A stretch of DNA of 64,000 nt from an uncultured Rhodospirillales bacterium (GTDB lineage: Bacteria; Pseudomonadota; Alphaproteobacteria; ATCC43930; CGMCC-115725), in the NCBI GenBank assembly GCA_903822185.1, contig CAIJOA010000011.1:620001-684000 (forward strand), written 5' to 3'. The notes under the pieces are model-generated. The model had not been told where the DNA came from. It saw nothing but the letters and a program-made list of their open reading frames with translations, and searched no databases. How positions within the stretch are numbered: the first letter of the stretch is position 1; each line of letters opens with the position of its first letter. Made by a program: the position numbers and the translations under genes. Below are positions 48,565 to 57,633 of this stretch, one piece after another.

Positions 48565-49553
48565 CACGGCTTCCAATTCTCTGCTTTTAGCTCCGCACCG
48601 GCCTTTTCGGTGGCGCGGAAATCGAACACTTGCGACGGCGCACCGATCTTGTCCTTGGCAAGGCCCAGCATCTCGCCGCGCACCTGCAATTCCAGCTTCT
48701 GATCGTCCAGTGCCATCGTGCCGACCGTGCTCAGTTCATCGACCGAGCCGTCATAGTCGCTTTCGACGACTTTACGGTCGGCGACACCGCCGAATTTCAT
48801 GATCGCTTTGATCGATTCTTCGCGATGCGTCTTGGTGTAGATCATCGCCTTGATAATCGCCCGCATCGCACGCCGGGCGAGATCGGGCTTTTCATTGAGC
48901 AACGCATCGGTGATCGCGAAGCCGCTGAACGTCATATGCACGTCCTGATGCAGATCGACCAGCATATGAAGATTGTCGAGCTTATTCGAGGCGCGCAGCA
49001 TCGCGAGATCGGTCTTGTCGAGCACCGAGGCGGCATAGCTGCCCGAGCTGATGCCGGCCATGCGCGCCGTCCCCGTGCCGAGCGGCGCAAAGGCGGTGTA
49101 ATCTTCGGGCAGGTTCTTGCGCACGAAATAATAACGCATCGCGATCTCGGTCGTATCGCCGCGCGAGATTACGCCGACCGTCTGCCCCTTCAGATCGGCC
49201 AGGGTCTTGATGTCGGGACGCGACCAGAGCTGGAACACGGCGCGATCCGAGGTGACGAAAATCACCTTGAGCTTGGCGCCCTTGAGAATTGCCGTGATCG
49301 CCGCCGCAGGCGAACCCGAAAACTGGATATCACCGGCCAGCAGCGCCGGCGTCGCCGCGCCGCCACCGGCCTGCATCAATTCGGCATCGATGCCTTCCTG
49401 CGCGAAATAGCCCTGATCGACGCCCATGATCAGATCGGCATAAAAGGTCGAAGGCACGACATAGGAGAACTTCACCTTGTCGGCCGCGACGGCCGGCGCT
49501 GCGACGGCAAAGGTCAGCAGCGCGGCGGCTGCAAAATGCTTCACGAATTTCAT
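48564..49553 (-). CDS. ABC substrate-binding protein, tandem family member D
   Basis: A 329-residue periplasmic protein: signal peptide MKFVKHFAAAALLTFAVAAP (cleaved near AVA-AD), then FSYVVPSTFYADLIMGVDQG, QAGGGAATPALLAGDIQFSG, VGVISRGDTTEIAMRYYF and FAPLGTGTARMAGISSGSYA. It ends KAENWKP. I choose the Met at 49553 over the track start at 49568 because GGAAG lies 8 bases upstream and the ATG overlaps the member E stop (ATGA). Confidence 0.9.
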   Translation of the reverse strand: MKFVKHFAAAALLTFAVAAPAVAADKVKFSYVVPSTFYADLIMGVDQGYFAQEGIDAELMQAGGGAATPALLAGDIQFSGSPAAAITAILKGAKLKVIFVTSDRAVFQLWSRPDIKTLADLKGQTVGVISRGDTTEIAMRYYFVRKNLPEDYTAFAPLGTGTARMAGISSGSYAASVLDKTDLAMLRASNKLDNLHMLVDLHQDVHMTFSGFAITDALLNEKPDLARRAMRAIIKAMIYTKTHREESIKAIMKFGGVADRKVVESDYDGSVDELSTVGTMALDDQKLELQVRGEMLGLAKDKIGAPSQVFDFRATEKAGAELKAENWKP

Positions 49554-50533
49554 GGTTTTGGCTTCCAACCTTCGGCCTTGAGTTGCTGTGCGGCTTTGCG
49601 AACGAAACTGAAATCGAAGACTTTGTCGATGCCGGGGATCTTGTCCGGTGGAACGCCCAGCACATCGCCGCGCAATTTCAATTCAAACGCCAGGTCCGGA
49701 TCGGCCATGTCGCCGGTATCGGTCAATTCGTGCGCAGTGATGTCGTAATCGACCTCGGCCGAGGCACGATCCGGATTGCCGTGCTTCATGATCGCATCGA
49801 TGGTGCGTTCGCGCGCGACCTTGGCAAGGGCGATGCCTTTCATCGCCGCGCGCATCACTTTCAAAACGCGATCGGGATGATTGGCGATCTCCGCGTCGCT
49901 CGTCGCGATGCCGCTGAAGGTCATGCGGACCGATTCGGTGAAATCGGCAAGCAGATGAAGCTGGCCGATGCGGCCCGATGATTTGAGCTGCGCCGTTTCG
50001 ATCTGACCCAGCACCACCGCCGGATAGGAACCCGAAGCGAGCGCCGCGAGACGCGCCGTGCCTGTGCCGAGCGGCGTGAACGCGACGGAGTCCGACGCGA
50101 GGCCCTGCTTGATCAAGTAATAACGCATCGCGATTTCGGTCGTATCGCCGCGCGAAATGACGCCGACCTGCTTGTCCTTAAGGTCCGCCGCGACCTTGAT
50201 GTTAGGCTGCGCCCACAGCAGATAGCCGGGACGATCGTTGGTGATGAAGATCACCTTGAGCTTAGCGCCTTTAAGGATCGCGCTGATCGCCGCGCCGGGT
50301 GAGCCAGTGAAATCCTGATCGCCCGAAATCAGCGCCGGGGTGGCGACACCGCCGCCTGCCTGAGTCAGTTCAACGTCGAGGCCTTCATCCTTATAGAAGC
50401 CCGCGTCATAGCCGAGCAGGATGCCGGCATATTCCGTGACCGGCACGACATAACTCATCTTCAGCTTGTCGGCTGCGGCCGCCGGGGTGGCGATCGCAAG
50501 CGCGCAAAACAGCGTCAGAAAAACACGACTCAT
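49550..50533 (-). CDS. ABC substrate-binding protein, tandem family member E
   Basis: A 327-residue periplasmic protein: signal peptide MSRVFLTLFCALAIATPAAA, then MSYVVPVTEYAGILLGYDAG, QAGGGVATPALISGDQDFTG, AAISAILKGAKLKVIFITND, VGVISRGDTTEIAMRYYL and FTPLGTGTARLAALASGSYP. It ends KAEGWKPKP. It starts 2 bases after the member F stop, with GGAAG from that gene's last codons serving as Shine-Dalgarno. Confidence 0.9.
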   Translation of the reverse strand: MSRVFLTLFCALAIATPAAAADKLKMSYVVPVTEYAGILLGYDAGFYKDEGLDVELTQAGGGVATPALISGDQDFTGSPGAAISAILKGAKLKVIFITNDRPGYLLWAQPNIKVAADLKDKQVGVISRGDTTEIAMRYYLIKQGLASDSVAFTPLGTGTARLAALASGSYPAVVLGQIETAQLKSSGRIGQLHLLADFTESVRMTFSGIATSDAEIANHPDRVLKVMRAAMKGIALAKVARERTIDAIMKHGNPDRASAEVDYDITAHELTDTGDMADPDLAFELKLRGDVLGVPPDKIPGIDKVFDFSFVRKAAQQLKAEGWKPKP

Positions 50534-50535
50534 TC

Positions 50536-51555
50536 TTAGGGCTTCCCAATCTTAGGTTTCCAATTTTCCGCCTTGAGTTCGGCGGAAACCTTATCGACGA
50601 AGTGAAAGTCGAAAACTTGTTCCGGCTTCTTGATCTGATCTTTTGGTACACTGAGCAAATCACCACGCAGTTGCAGCTCGAACGCTTCCGCGCCGAGCGC
50701 CGTCTTGCCGGTCGAGCTCAACAGCCCGGCGCTTGAATCATATTGCGCGGCCGCTTTGCTTGCATCGCCGTTGCCGTGCGCGACCATCGCCGCGACGGAA
50801 TCTTCTTTCGATGCCTGGGTGTGATGCATGCCTTTGACGAAGGCGCGCAGCATCCGGCGAACGAGATCGGGATTCTTGGCAATCAACGCATCGCTAGCGG
50901 CGAGACCGCTGAACACCATGCGCACGTCTTTGGTCATGTCGGCGAGTTGATGCTGGGTCTGGAATTTGCCCGAGGCTTTCAGCTCTTCCATCTCGTTGAC
51001 GCCCAGCAGCGCTGCAGCATAAGCGCCCGAGGCGATGCCGGCGAGACGGCCCGTGCCGGTGCCGAGCGGCGTATAAGCGACGAAGTCGCCCGGATGATTG
51101 TGTTTCACCAGGTAATAACGCATGGCGATTTCACTGGTGTCGCCGCGGCTGATGATGCCGACCGGTTTGTCTTTCAAATCCTCGATCGATTTGATCTCGG
51201 GCTGCGCCCACAACTCGAATGCGGGACGATCGCTGGTGACGAACAACACCTTGAGCTTCGCGCCTTTGAGGATCGCGCTGATCGCGACCGAGCCCGAGGT
51301 GCTGAAATCGAGATCGCCGGCCAGCAGCGCCGGGGTGGCTACGCCGCCGCCCGCCTGCACCAATTCGGCCGCGATGCCTTCATCTTTAAAGTAGCCTTTA
51401 TCGATGGCGAGGAAGAGCGGCGCATAATAAGGCGCGGGCTCGACGTAATTCACTTTGATGCTGTCGAGCGCGTAACTGGGCGCGGCCAAAGCCGTCACCA
51501 CACCGCACATCGCCGTCAATCGACATAGGAATCCCGATAGCGCTTTGCGCGGCAA
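50536..51555 (-). CDS. ABC substrate-binding protein, tandem family member F (first in operon)
   Basis: A 339-residue periplasmic protein: signal LSGFLCRLTAMCGVVTALAA (cleaved near SYA-LD), then VNYVEPAPYYAPLFLAIDKG, QAGGGVATPALLAGDLDFST, VGIISRGDTSEIAMRYYL and YTPLGTGTGRLAGIASGAYA. The ORF track starts at 51717 inside mutY. I choose a TTG at 51555, which has GGAGG 5 bases upstream and gives the length of the paralogues. It is the first of five packed genes, 68 bases past the mutY stop; a promoter in that gap is not obvious. Confidence 0.87.
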   Translation of the reverse strand: MPRKALSGFLCRLTAMCGVVTALAAPSYALDSIKVNYVEPAPYYAPLFLAIDKGYFKDEGIAAELVQAGGGVATPALLAGDLDFSTSGSVAISAILKGAKLKVLFVTSDRPAFELWAQPEIKSIEDLKDKPVGIISRGDTSEIAMRYYLVKHNHPGDFVAYTPLGTGTGRLAGIASGAYAAALLGVNEMEELKASGKFQTQHQLADMTKDVRMVFSGLAASDALIAKNPDLVRRMLRAFVKGMHHTQASKEDSVAAMVAHGNGDASKAAAQYDSSAGLLSSTGKTALGAEAFELQLRGDLLSVPKDQIKKPEQVFDFHFVDKVSAELKAENWKPKIGKP

Positions 51556-51623
51556 AATTTCCTCCCTGTTTGTTAGCCGCGATGGTGCATCAAGACGCGC
51601 GGCGCGGCAACCCGCATACCGCG

Positions 51624-52724
51624 TTATCGCTTTGGAAAACCACCAATAGCGAAGGCGATGATCTTCTTCATCACCGTGGGCAGCGCCTGCGTCCCCAAAG
51701 CGTCGATCGCCACCCACACGCCATCAGTGTTTATATTTTTCTTACCGGGCGTCGTCCCAACGAAGACCTGCAGTTCCAAATCAAAATGCGTGAAGCTGTG
51801 CCGGACGATGCCGGGAAGAATTTTCCACCGCACTGCAACAGGCGCAGCCGCTTCGGCGTCGCTTTGTTGCCACGCAGCATCGCGCCATTCGGTTGAGGGT
51901 ACTTCCATCATCCCGCCCAACAACCCCTTCTCCGCGCGGCGGCGCAACAACACCGCGCCGTCAGGCCGGGTGATCCAGAAGGCGACACCCCGCCGCGTCG
52001 GTTTCGCCGCCTTGGGCTTGCGCGCCGGCAATTGCTCGGCGATGCCTTCTTTCAGGGCGAGGCATTCGTCGCGCCACGGACAGAGCACGCATTTCGGTTT
52101 TTGCGGCGTACAGATCGTCGCGCCCAAATCCATCGCCGCTTGGGCGAAATCCCCGGCGCGCGTTTCCGGCACGATCGACGACGTTAAACGCTGCAACTCC
52201 GGTTTCGCTTCGGGGATCGGCGTTCTGACGGCAAAGACGCGCGCCACGACACGCTCGATATTCCCATCCATCGGCGCAGCCTTGCGGTCGAAAGCGATCG
52301 CCGCCACCGCAGCTGCGGTGTAGGCGCCGATACCCGGCAAGGCGCGCAACCCTTCTTCGGTGTCAGGGAAATTTCCACCATGCTCGCGTGCAACGACCTG
52401 GGCGCAGGCATGGAGATTGCGCGCCCGCGCGTAATAGCCAAGCCCCTGCCAGGCATGCAGCACATCGTCGAGCGGCGCCGCCGCCAGCGCTGTCACATCC
52501 GGCCAGCGTTCGAGAAACCGCGCAAAATAAGGCCCGACGGTCGCAACCGTCGTCTGTTGCAGCATGATTTCGCTGAGCCAGACGCGATAAGGCGGCGTCC
52601 TTTCCCCCGGCAAGGCACGCCACGGCAATTGCCGCCGATGGCGGTCGTACCAAGCCAGCAGCAGCGCGGCGAGAGCGGGCGCCAGCTTCTTTTTGGGGGC
52701 GGAGGATTTAACGGAACGGGGCAT
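51624..52724 (-). CDS. mutY: A/G-specific adenine DNA glycosylase
   Basis: Removes adenine opposite 8-oxoguanine. The 366-residue protein has RVWLSEIMLQQTTVATVGPY with the catalytic Glu, ALPGIGAYTAAAVAAIAFDR (helix-hairpin-helix), AAMDLGATICTPQKPKCVLC with the catalytic Asp, and the 4Fe-4S ligands CTPQKPKCVLCPWRDEC. A C-terminal NUDIX-like domain (about 235-360) recognises 8-oxoG. It is divergent from the DUF721 gene. mutY beside DUF721-dsbA-smc is a typical alphaproteobacterial order. Confidence 0.96.
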   Translation of the reverse strand: MPRSVKSSAPKKKLAPALAALLLAWYDRHRRQLPWRALPGERTPPYRVWLSEIMLQQTTVATVGPYFARFLERWPDVTALAAAPLDDVLHAWQGLGYYARARNLHACAQVVAREHGGNFPDTEEGLRALPGIGAYTAAAVAAIAFDRKAAPMDGNIERVVARVFAVRTPIPEAKPELQRLTSSIVPETRAGDFAQAAMDLGATICTPQKPKCVLCPWRDECLALKEGIAEQLPARKPKAAKPTRRGVAFWITRPDGAVLLRRRAEKGLLGGMMEVPSTEWRDAAWQQSDAEAAAPVAVRWKILPGIVRHSFTHFDLELQVFVGTTPGKKNINTDGVWVAIDALGTQALPTVMKKIIAFAIGGFPKR

Positions 52725-52791
52725 TCGACGGAGCAGTGACCGGGCGCTAGCATGACATGATCGTTGTTATGAGACAAACCAGGAGAGCCCC

Positions 52792-53268
52792 GTGGAAAAG
52801 CGGCGCGGCGGCGTGCGTGCGATCGGCGCGGAGATTCCCCGAGTCGCCGGACTCGCCCTGGGCAAACGCGGTTTCGGCGAAGCGCAACTCGTCACGCAAT
52901 GGGATGCGGTGATGGGCAGCGAACTCGCGGCGAAGTTATCGCCCGACCGCATTACCTTCGCGCGCGGTGAACGGCGTGACGGCACGTTGCGCGTGCGAGT
53001 CGCGTCCGCCTTCGCGCCGGAAGCACAACATTTAGAACCGGTGTTGATCGAACGCATCAATGCGTTCTTCGGTTATCGCGCGGTTGCGCGACTCGTCTTC
53101 GTGCAAGGCCCGCCGCTCAACGCAAAGACGGTCGTTCCACCGCTGCGAAAGCTTAACAAACAAGAACAAACCACGCTCGATGGAAGCTTATCCACCATTG
53201 AAAATGAAGAATTGCGGACAGCGCTTGCGCGACTCGGAGCGGCTGTGATTGCTTCGCGCAATCGGTAG
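52792..53268 (+). CDS. DUF721 (DciA-like) protein
   Basis: A 158-residue cytoplasmic protein of the DUF721 family. It has the family region ALGKRGFGEAQLVTQWDAVM and a KH-like fold segment TLRVRVASAFAPEAQHLEPV. DciA is the replicative helicase loader or operator in bacteria lacking DnaC/DnaI, so the same role is plausible here. The start is GTG with AGGAG 6 bases upstream. It is followed by dsbA and smc. Confidence 0.85.
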   Translation: MEKRRGGVRAIGAEIPRVAGLALGKRGFGEAQLVTQWDAVMGSELAAKLSPDRITFARGERRDGTLRVRVASAFAPEAQHLEPVLIERINAFFGYRAVARLVFVQGPPLNAKTVVPPLRKLNKQEQTTLDGSLSTIENEELRTALARLGAAVIASRNR

Positions 53269-53333
53269 GGCGTTTGCTTGCAAGGGCGCGGAAGCGGCCT
53301 TAGCATCGAACGAAGTTGGTAAGGAGAAACGAC

Positions 53334-53984
53334 ATGCGGAAAATCTGGTTGGCGCTTGCAGCGCTGGCGTTTGCGGGCTTCGCGCTCGCGGGCACGCCGG
53401 TTCGCGCGGCGGAGTTGCCGACGGTCACCGCCGACGATCATGTGCTGGGCAAAGCCGATGCGCCGATCACGATCTTCGAATTCTTTTCGCTGACCTGCCC
53501 GCATTGCGGCGAGTTCGCCGAGAAGACATTCCCCAAAGTGAAGAGCGAGTGGATCGACACCGGCAAAGCCAAGCTGGTCTATCGCGACTATCCGCTGGAT
53601 CAGAACGCACTGAAGGCCGCACTCGTCGCGCGTTGCGCGCCGCACGATAATTATCCGAAATTCGTCGAAGTGCTGTTCCAGCAGCAGATGGTCTGGGGCG
53701 TGCAGCGTGATCCGACCGAATCGCTGAAAAAGATCGCGGCCCTTGGCGGGATTCCGGGCGACAAGTTCGACGCCTGCCTCAAAGACGATGCGATGTCGAA
53801 GAGCATCGTCGCCGGCGAATATGACGCGCAGCAGAAATACGGTGTCGATTCGACCCCGACGTTCTTCATCAACGGCAAGAAAGTCGTCGGCGCGCTGCCT
53901 TACGAAGATTTCGTCAAGGAACTGCAAGGCGCGGCAAAGGCCGAAATTCCGACGGCGGTGAAGACCGCCGCGAACAACCGTTAG
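53334..53984 (+). CDS. DsbA-family thiol:disulfide oxidoreductase
   Basis: Periplasmic thioredoxin-fold protein of 216 residues. The signal peptide is MRKIWLALAALAFAGFALAG (cleaved near VRA-AE). The active site CPHC lies in EFFSLTCPHCGEFAEKTFPK, and the cis-Pro region in YGVDSTPTFFINGKKVVGAL. The start at 53334 has AAGGAG 7 bases upstream; the track adds six residues. It lies between the DUF721 gene and smc, 12 bases before the latter. It may oxidise or isomerise envelope protein thiols. Confidence 0.93.
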   Translation: MRKIWLALAALAFAGFALAGTPVRAAELPTVTADDHVLGKADAPITIFEFFSLTCPHCGEFAEKTFPKVKSEWIDTGKAKLVYRDYPLDQNALKAALVARCAPHDNYPKFVEVLFQQQMVWGVQRDPTESLKKIAALGGIPGDKFDACLKDDAMSKSIVAGEYDAQQKYGVDSTPTFFINGKKVVGALPYEDFVKELQGAAKAEIPTAVKTAANNR

Positions 53985-53996
53985 TCAGGCAACGAC

Positions 53997-56900
53997 GTGC
54001 AATTCGCCAAACTTCGTCTCAGTGGTTTCAAGTCTTTCGTCGATCCGACCGAACTGATCATCGAAGCCGGCATGACCGGCATCGTCGGTCCGAACGGTTG
54101 CGGCAAATCCAATCTCGTCGAAGCATTGCGTTGGTGCATGGGTGAAAACTCCGCCAAGAAGATGCGCGGCGGCGAGATGGACGACGTCATCTTTGGCGGC
54201 ACCAACGGCCGTTCCGCGCGCAACGTCGCCGAAGTGACGCTGACGCTCGAGAACCCGGAGCGCACCGCGCCCAAGCCCTATGACGAACTGCCCGAGCTTG
54301 AAATCGTTCGCCGCATCGAGCGCGGCGCGGGTTCGGACTATCAGATCAACGGCCACGAAGTCCGCGCGCGCGACGTGCAGTTGTTTTTCGCCGACGCCGC
54401 GACCGGCGCGCATTCCGCCGCCATCGTCAGCCAAGGCCGGATCGGCGCGATCATCAACGCCAAACCCAGCGAGCGGCGCATGCTGCTCGAAGAAGCCTCG
54501 GGCATCACCGGACTTCATTCGCGCCGCCACGAGGCCGAGCTACGTCTCAAGGCTGCCGAGACCAATCTCGTTCGTCTCGAAGACGTGCTGCGCGCGCTCG
54601 AAACGCAACTCGAAAGCCTGCGCAAGCAAGCGCGTCAGGCCGGCCGCTATCGTCGCTTGTCAGATCATATCCGCCGCGCCGAAGGTGTGCTGCTGCATCT
54701 GCGCTGGCAACGTTCGCTCGCCGAGTTCGAGGCCGCGTCCGCGCGTTTGAACGCTGCCGAACTCGATGTCGCCGACCGCACCGCTGTCGCCCTCGCCGGA
54801 TCGCGTTTGCGTGAAGAAGCCGCCGAGCAGTTGCCCGATCTGCGTCAGGAAGAAGTTTCGTCCGGCGCCGAATTGCAGCGCCTCGTCATCGCGCGTCAGG
54901 CGCTAGAAGAAGAAGAACGCCGCATCAACATCGCGCGCGAATCCGCCGAAGCCCGGCTTGAGCAGATGGCGTCGGACATCGTCCGCGAGGAAAGCCTGGT
55001 CGCCGACGCGGCCGCCGCCGTGGAACAGCTTGGCGGCGAACGCGAAAACCTGACCGCCGCGCAGGCCGAAGAAGCCGCCGCACAGGAAGCCGCCGCCGAC
55101 GCATTGCGCGAAGTCACCGACGCCGTCGCCGACCGCGACGCCGCCTTGACGCAACTGACGCAGCAGATCGCCGCCGACGATGCACAGCGCGCCGCCCTCG
55201 CCCGCCGCCGCGATGCCGCCGCCGAACGCAAGGCGCGGCTGACCGAACGCCGCGCACAGATCACCGCCGAGATCGACATCGCCGACGCGCAGAAGATCGC
55301 CGCCGAGGTGACGTCCGAAGCGAGCGAAGCCGTGCGCGAAGCCGAAGACGGCGTCGCCCGCACCCGCGCCGAAGCGGACTCCGGCGAAGCCGCGTTGCGC
55401 GAAGCGCAGGCACAGGAAGCCGCCGCCCGCGTGCCGAAGGAAGCCGCCGACGCGCATCGCGCCAAGCTCAATGCCGAACGCGCCGCCCTCACCGAGCTTC
55501 TGGCCGCGATGGGCGACAAGCGTTTCCCGCCGATCCTCGACGCCCTGACTGTCGATAGCGGTTACGAAGCCGCGCTGGGCGCTGCTTTGGGTGAAGACCT
55601 TACCGCGCCGATCGACGTCGCCGCGCCGGCGCATTGGTTCGCACTGCCCGATTATCCCGAAGATCAAACTTTGCCCGACGGCATCGAGCCCTTGTCGGCG
55701 CATGTCTCGGCCCCGACCGCGTTGGCACGGCGTCTGGCGCAGATCGGCGTCATCGAAGATCGCGAGGCCGGCGAACGGCTGCAGGATTTGCTGAAGCCCG
55801 GCCAGCGTCTCGTCAGCCGCGAAGGCGCGTTGTGGCGTTGGGACGGTTTCCGCCGCACCGCCGGCACACCGACCGCCGCCGCGCAGCGCCTGCGCCAACG
55901 CAACCGCGTCACCGAGATCGACGGCTTGCTGATCGACGCCGATCGCGAATTGAGCCGTTGCCTCGCCGCTTTGGAAGAAGCGCAGGCCAGCGTCCGCCAC
56001 TTCGCCGATGAGGAACGCGCCGCGCGTGAATCGTCCCGCGAGGCCGTCGGCACGCTCGCCTCGGCGCGCGACCGCGAAGCCAATCTGGCCCGCGTCGCCG
56101 CCGGCGTCATGTCCAAGCTCGCCGCCCTCGCCGAAACCGCCGAGCGTGTGGACAGCGACCTCGCCGAAGCCGACAGCGAGATCGACACCGCCGCCGAAGC
56201 CCTGACGCAGATGCCCGACCCGGCCCTCGCGCGCGACGAAGCCGCCGACATCCGCAACGATCTGGGTGAACGCCGCAGCCTGCAGCTACAGCATCAGGCC
56301 GAGCATAACCGGCTGATGCGTGAAGCCGCCGCGCGCCGCGAACGTCTGGCCGGCATCGCCAACGAGTTGGCCTCGTGGCTGACGCGCCAGGAAGCCGCTG
56401 CACGCCAGCACGCCGCGTTCGTTCAACGCCGCGACGACCTGCAAACCCAGCTCGAAGACTTGCAGCGCCGTCCCGCCGAAATCGCCGAGCAGCGCGAGAC
56501 GCTGGCCGCGACGATCGAGGAATCGACCGCACGCCGCAACCGTGCCGCCGATGCCCTGGCCGAAGGCGAAACCCGCCTCAACGAAGCCGAGAAAATGTCG
56601 AAGGCCGCCGACGCGGCCCTTGGTATCTCGCGCGAAGAACGCGTCCGCTGCGAAGGCGTGCGCGATCAAGCGAACGAGAATCAATCGACGCTGATGCGTC
56701 ACATCGAAGAGCGCATGACCTGCGCCCCCGATGCGATCCTCGCGACAGCCGGCGTCGAGCCCGAAGAAGAAATGCCGACCATCGAGGACGCGCAGTCGCG
56801 CTTCGACCGCCTGACCCGCGAACGCGACAATATGGGCCCGGTTAATCTCGTCGCCGAAAGCGAAGCGGCCGAGATCGAGGAACGCCTCTCCGGCCTCGTC

Positions 56901-57500
56901 CATGAACGCGACGATCTCACCGGCGCCATCGCCAAGCTGCGCCAGGGCATCTCGGCCCTCAACCGCGAAGGCCGCGAACGTCTTCTCGCCGCCTTCACCC
57001 AGGTGAACGAGCATTTCACCGAGCTGTTCACCCGCCTTTTCGGCGGTGGTCGTGCCTATCTGAAGCTCGATCGCGGTCCGCAAACCGAAGGCGCGATCGA
57101 AGGCGAAGAAGGCAGCGGCAACGATCCGCTCGATGCCGGCCTCGAAATCTACGCCAGCCCGCCGGGCAAGAAGCTGCAGAACCTGACGCTGCTGTCGGGC
57201 GGCGAGCAGGCGCTGACCTCGCTGGCGCTGATCTTCGCGGTGTTCCTCACCAACCCCGCACCGATCTGCGTGCTGGACGAAGTTGACGCGCCGTTGGACG
57301 ACGCCAACGTCGATCGCTTCTGCCGCCTCGTCGAGGAAATCGGCGAGACCGCGCGCACCCGCTTCCTGATGATCACCCATCATCGTTTGACGATGTCGCG
57401 CGTCCATCGCCTCTACGGTGTCACCATGGCCGAACAGGGCGTGTCGCAGCTCGTCTCGGTCGATCTCGACAATGTCGAAGAGTTCCGCAAGCGCGCCTAA
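53997..57500 (+). CDS. smc: Chromosome segregation protein SMC
   Basis: Structural maintenance of chromosomes ATPase that compacts and segregates DNA as a dimer with ScpAB. The 1167-residue protein has Walker A IVGPNGCGKSNLVEALRWCM (about 30-50), a first coiled coil (about 165-490), and a hinge with ILDALTVDSGYEAALGAALG. A second coiled coil follows, then the signature LLSGGEQALTSLALIFAVFL and Walker B ICVLDEVDAPLDDANVDRFC. It starts with GTG. scpA and scpB are not in the window. Confidence 0.97.
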   Translation: MQFAKLRLSGFKSFVDPTELIIEAGMTGIVGPNGCGKSNLVEALRWCMGENSAKKMRGGEMDDVIFGGTNGRSARNVAEVTLTLENPERTAPKPYDELPELEIVRRIERGAGSDYQINGHEVRARDVQLFFADAATGAHSAAIVSQGRIGAIINAKPSERRMLLEEASGITGLHSRRHEAELRLKAAETNLVRLEDVLRALETQLESLRKQARQAGRYRRLSDHIRRAEGVLLHLRWQRSLAEFEAASARLNAAELDVADRTAVALAGSRLREEAAEQLPDLRQEEVSSGAELQRLVIARQALEEEERRINIARESAEARLEQMASDIVREESLVADAAAAVEQLGGERENLTAAQAEEAAAQEAAADALREVTDAVADRDAALTQLTQQIAADDAQRAALARRRDAAAERKARLTERRAQITAEIDIADAQKIAAEVTSEASEAVREAEDGVARTRAEADSGEAALREAQAQEAAARVPKEAADAHRAKLNAERAALTELLAAMGDKRFPPILDALTVDSGYEAALGAALGEDLTAPIDVAAPAHWFALPDYPEDQTLPDGIEPLSAHVSAPTALARRLAQIGVIEDREAGERLQDLLKPGQRLVSREGALWRWDGFRRTAGTPTAAAQRLRQRNRVTEIDGLLIDADRELSRCLAALEEAQASVRHFADEERAARESSREAVGTLASARDREANLARVAAGVMSKLAALAETAERVDSDLAEADSEIDTAAEALTQMPDPALARDEAADIRNDLGERRSLQLQHQAEHNRLMREAAARRERLAGIANELASWLTRQEAAARQHAAFVQRRDDLQTQLEDLQRRPAEIAEQRETLAATIEESTARRNRAADALAEGETRLNEAEKMSKAADAALGISREERVRCEGVRDQANENQSTLMRHIEERMTCAPDAILATAGVEPEEEMPTIEDAQSRFDRLTRERDNMGPVNLVAESEAAEIEERLSGLVHERDDLTGAIAKLRQGISALNREGRERLLAAFTQVNEHFTELFTRLFGGGRAYLKLDRGPQTEGAIEGEEGSGNDPLDAGLEIYASPPGKKLQNLTLLSGGEQALTSLALIFAVFLTNPAPICVLDEVDAPLDDANVDRFCRLVEEIGETARTRFLMITHHRLTMSRVHRLYGVTMAEQGVSQLVSVDLDNVEEFRKRA

Positions 57501-57533
57501 GCGCCTTCCGTAGCCTCGTCTATTCGCATGACG

Positions 57534-57557
57534 CCTCGCCCACTGATGTGGGCGAGG
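57534..57557 (+). terminator. Hairpin after smc
   Basis: CCTCGCCCAC-TGAT-GTGGGCGAGG is a 10-bp perfect stem with a 4-base loop, 33 bases past the smc stop. It lacks a T-tract, so it may protect or attenuate rather than terminate. Confidence 0.5.
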
Positions 57558-57633
57558 TAGTCGTTGCATCGCGGCCTTCACCTGAAGGAATATCCGCCCC
57601 TGCCCGTCCCTCTTTTGCAAAAGCGATTACGCC

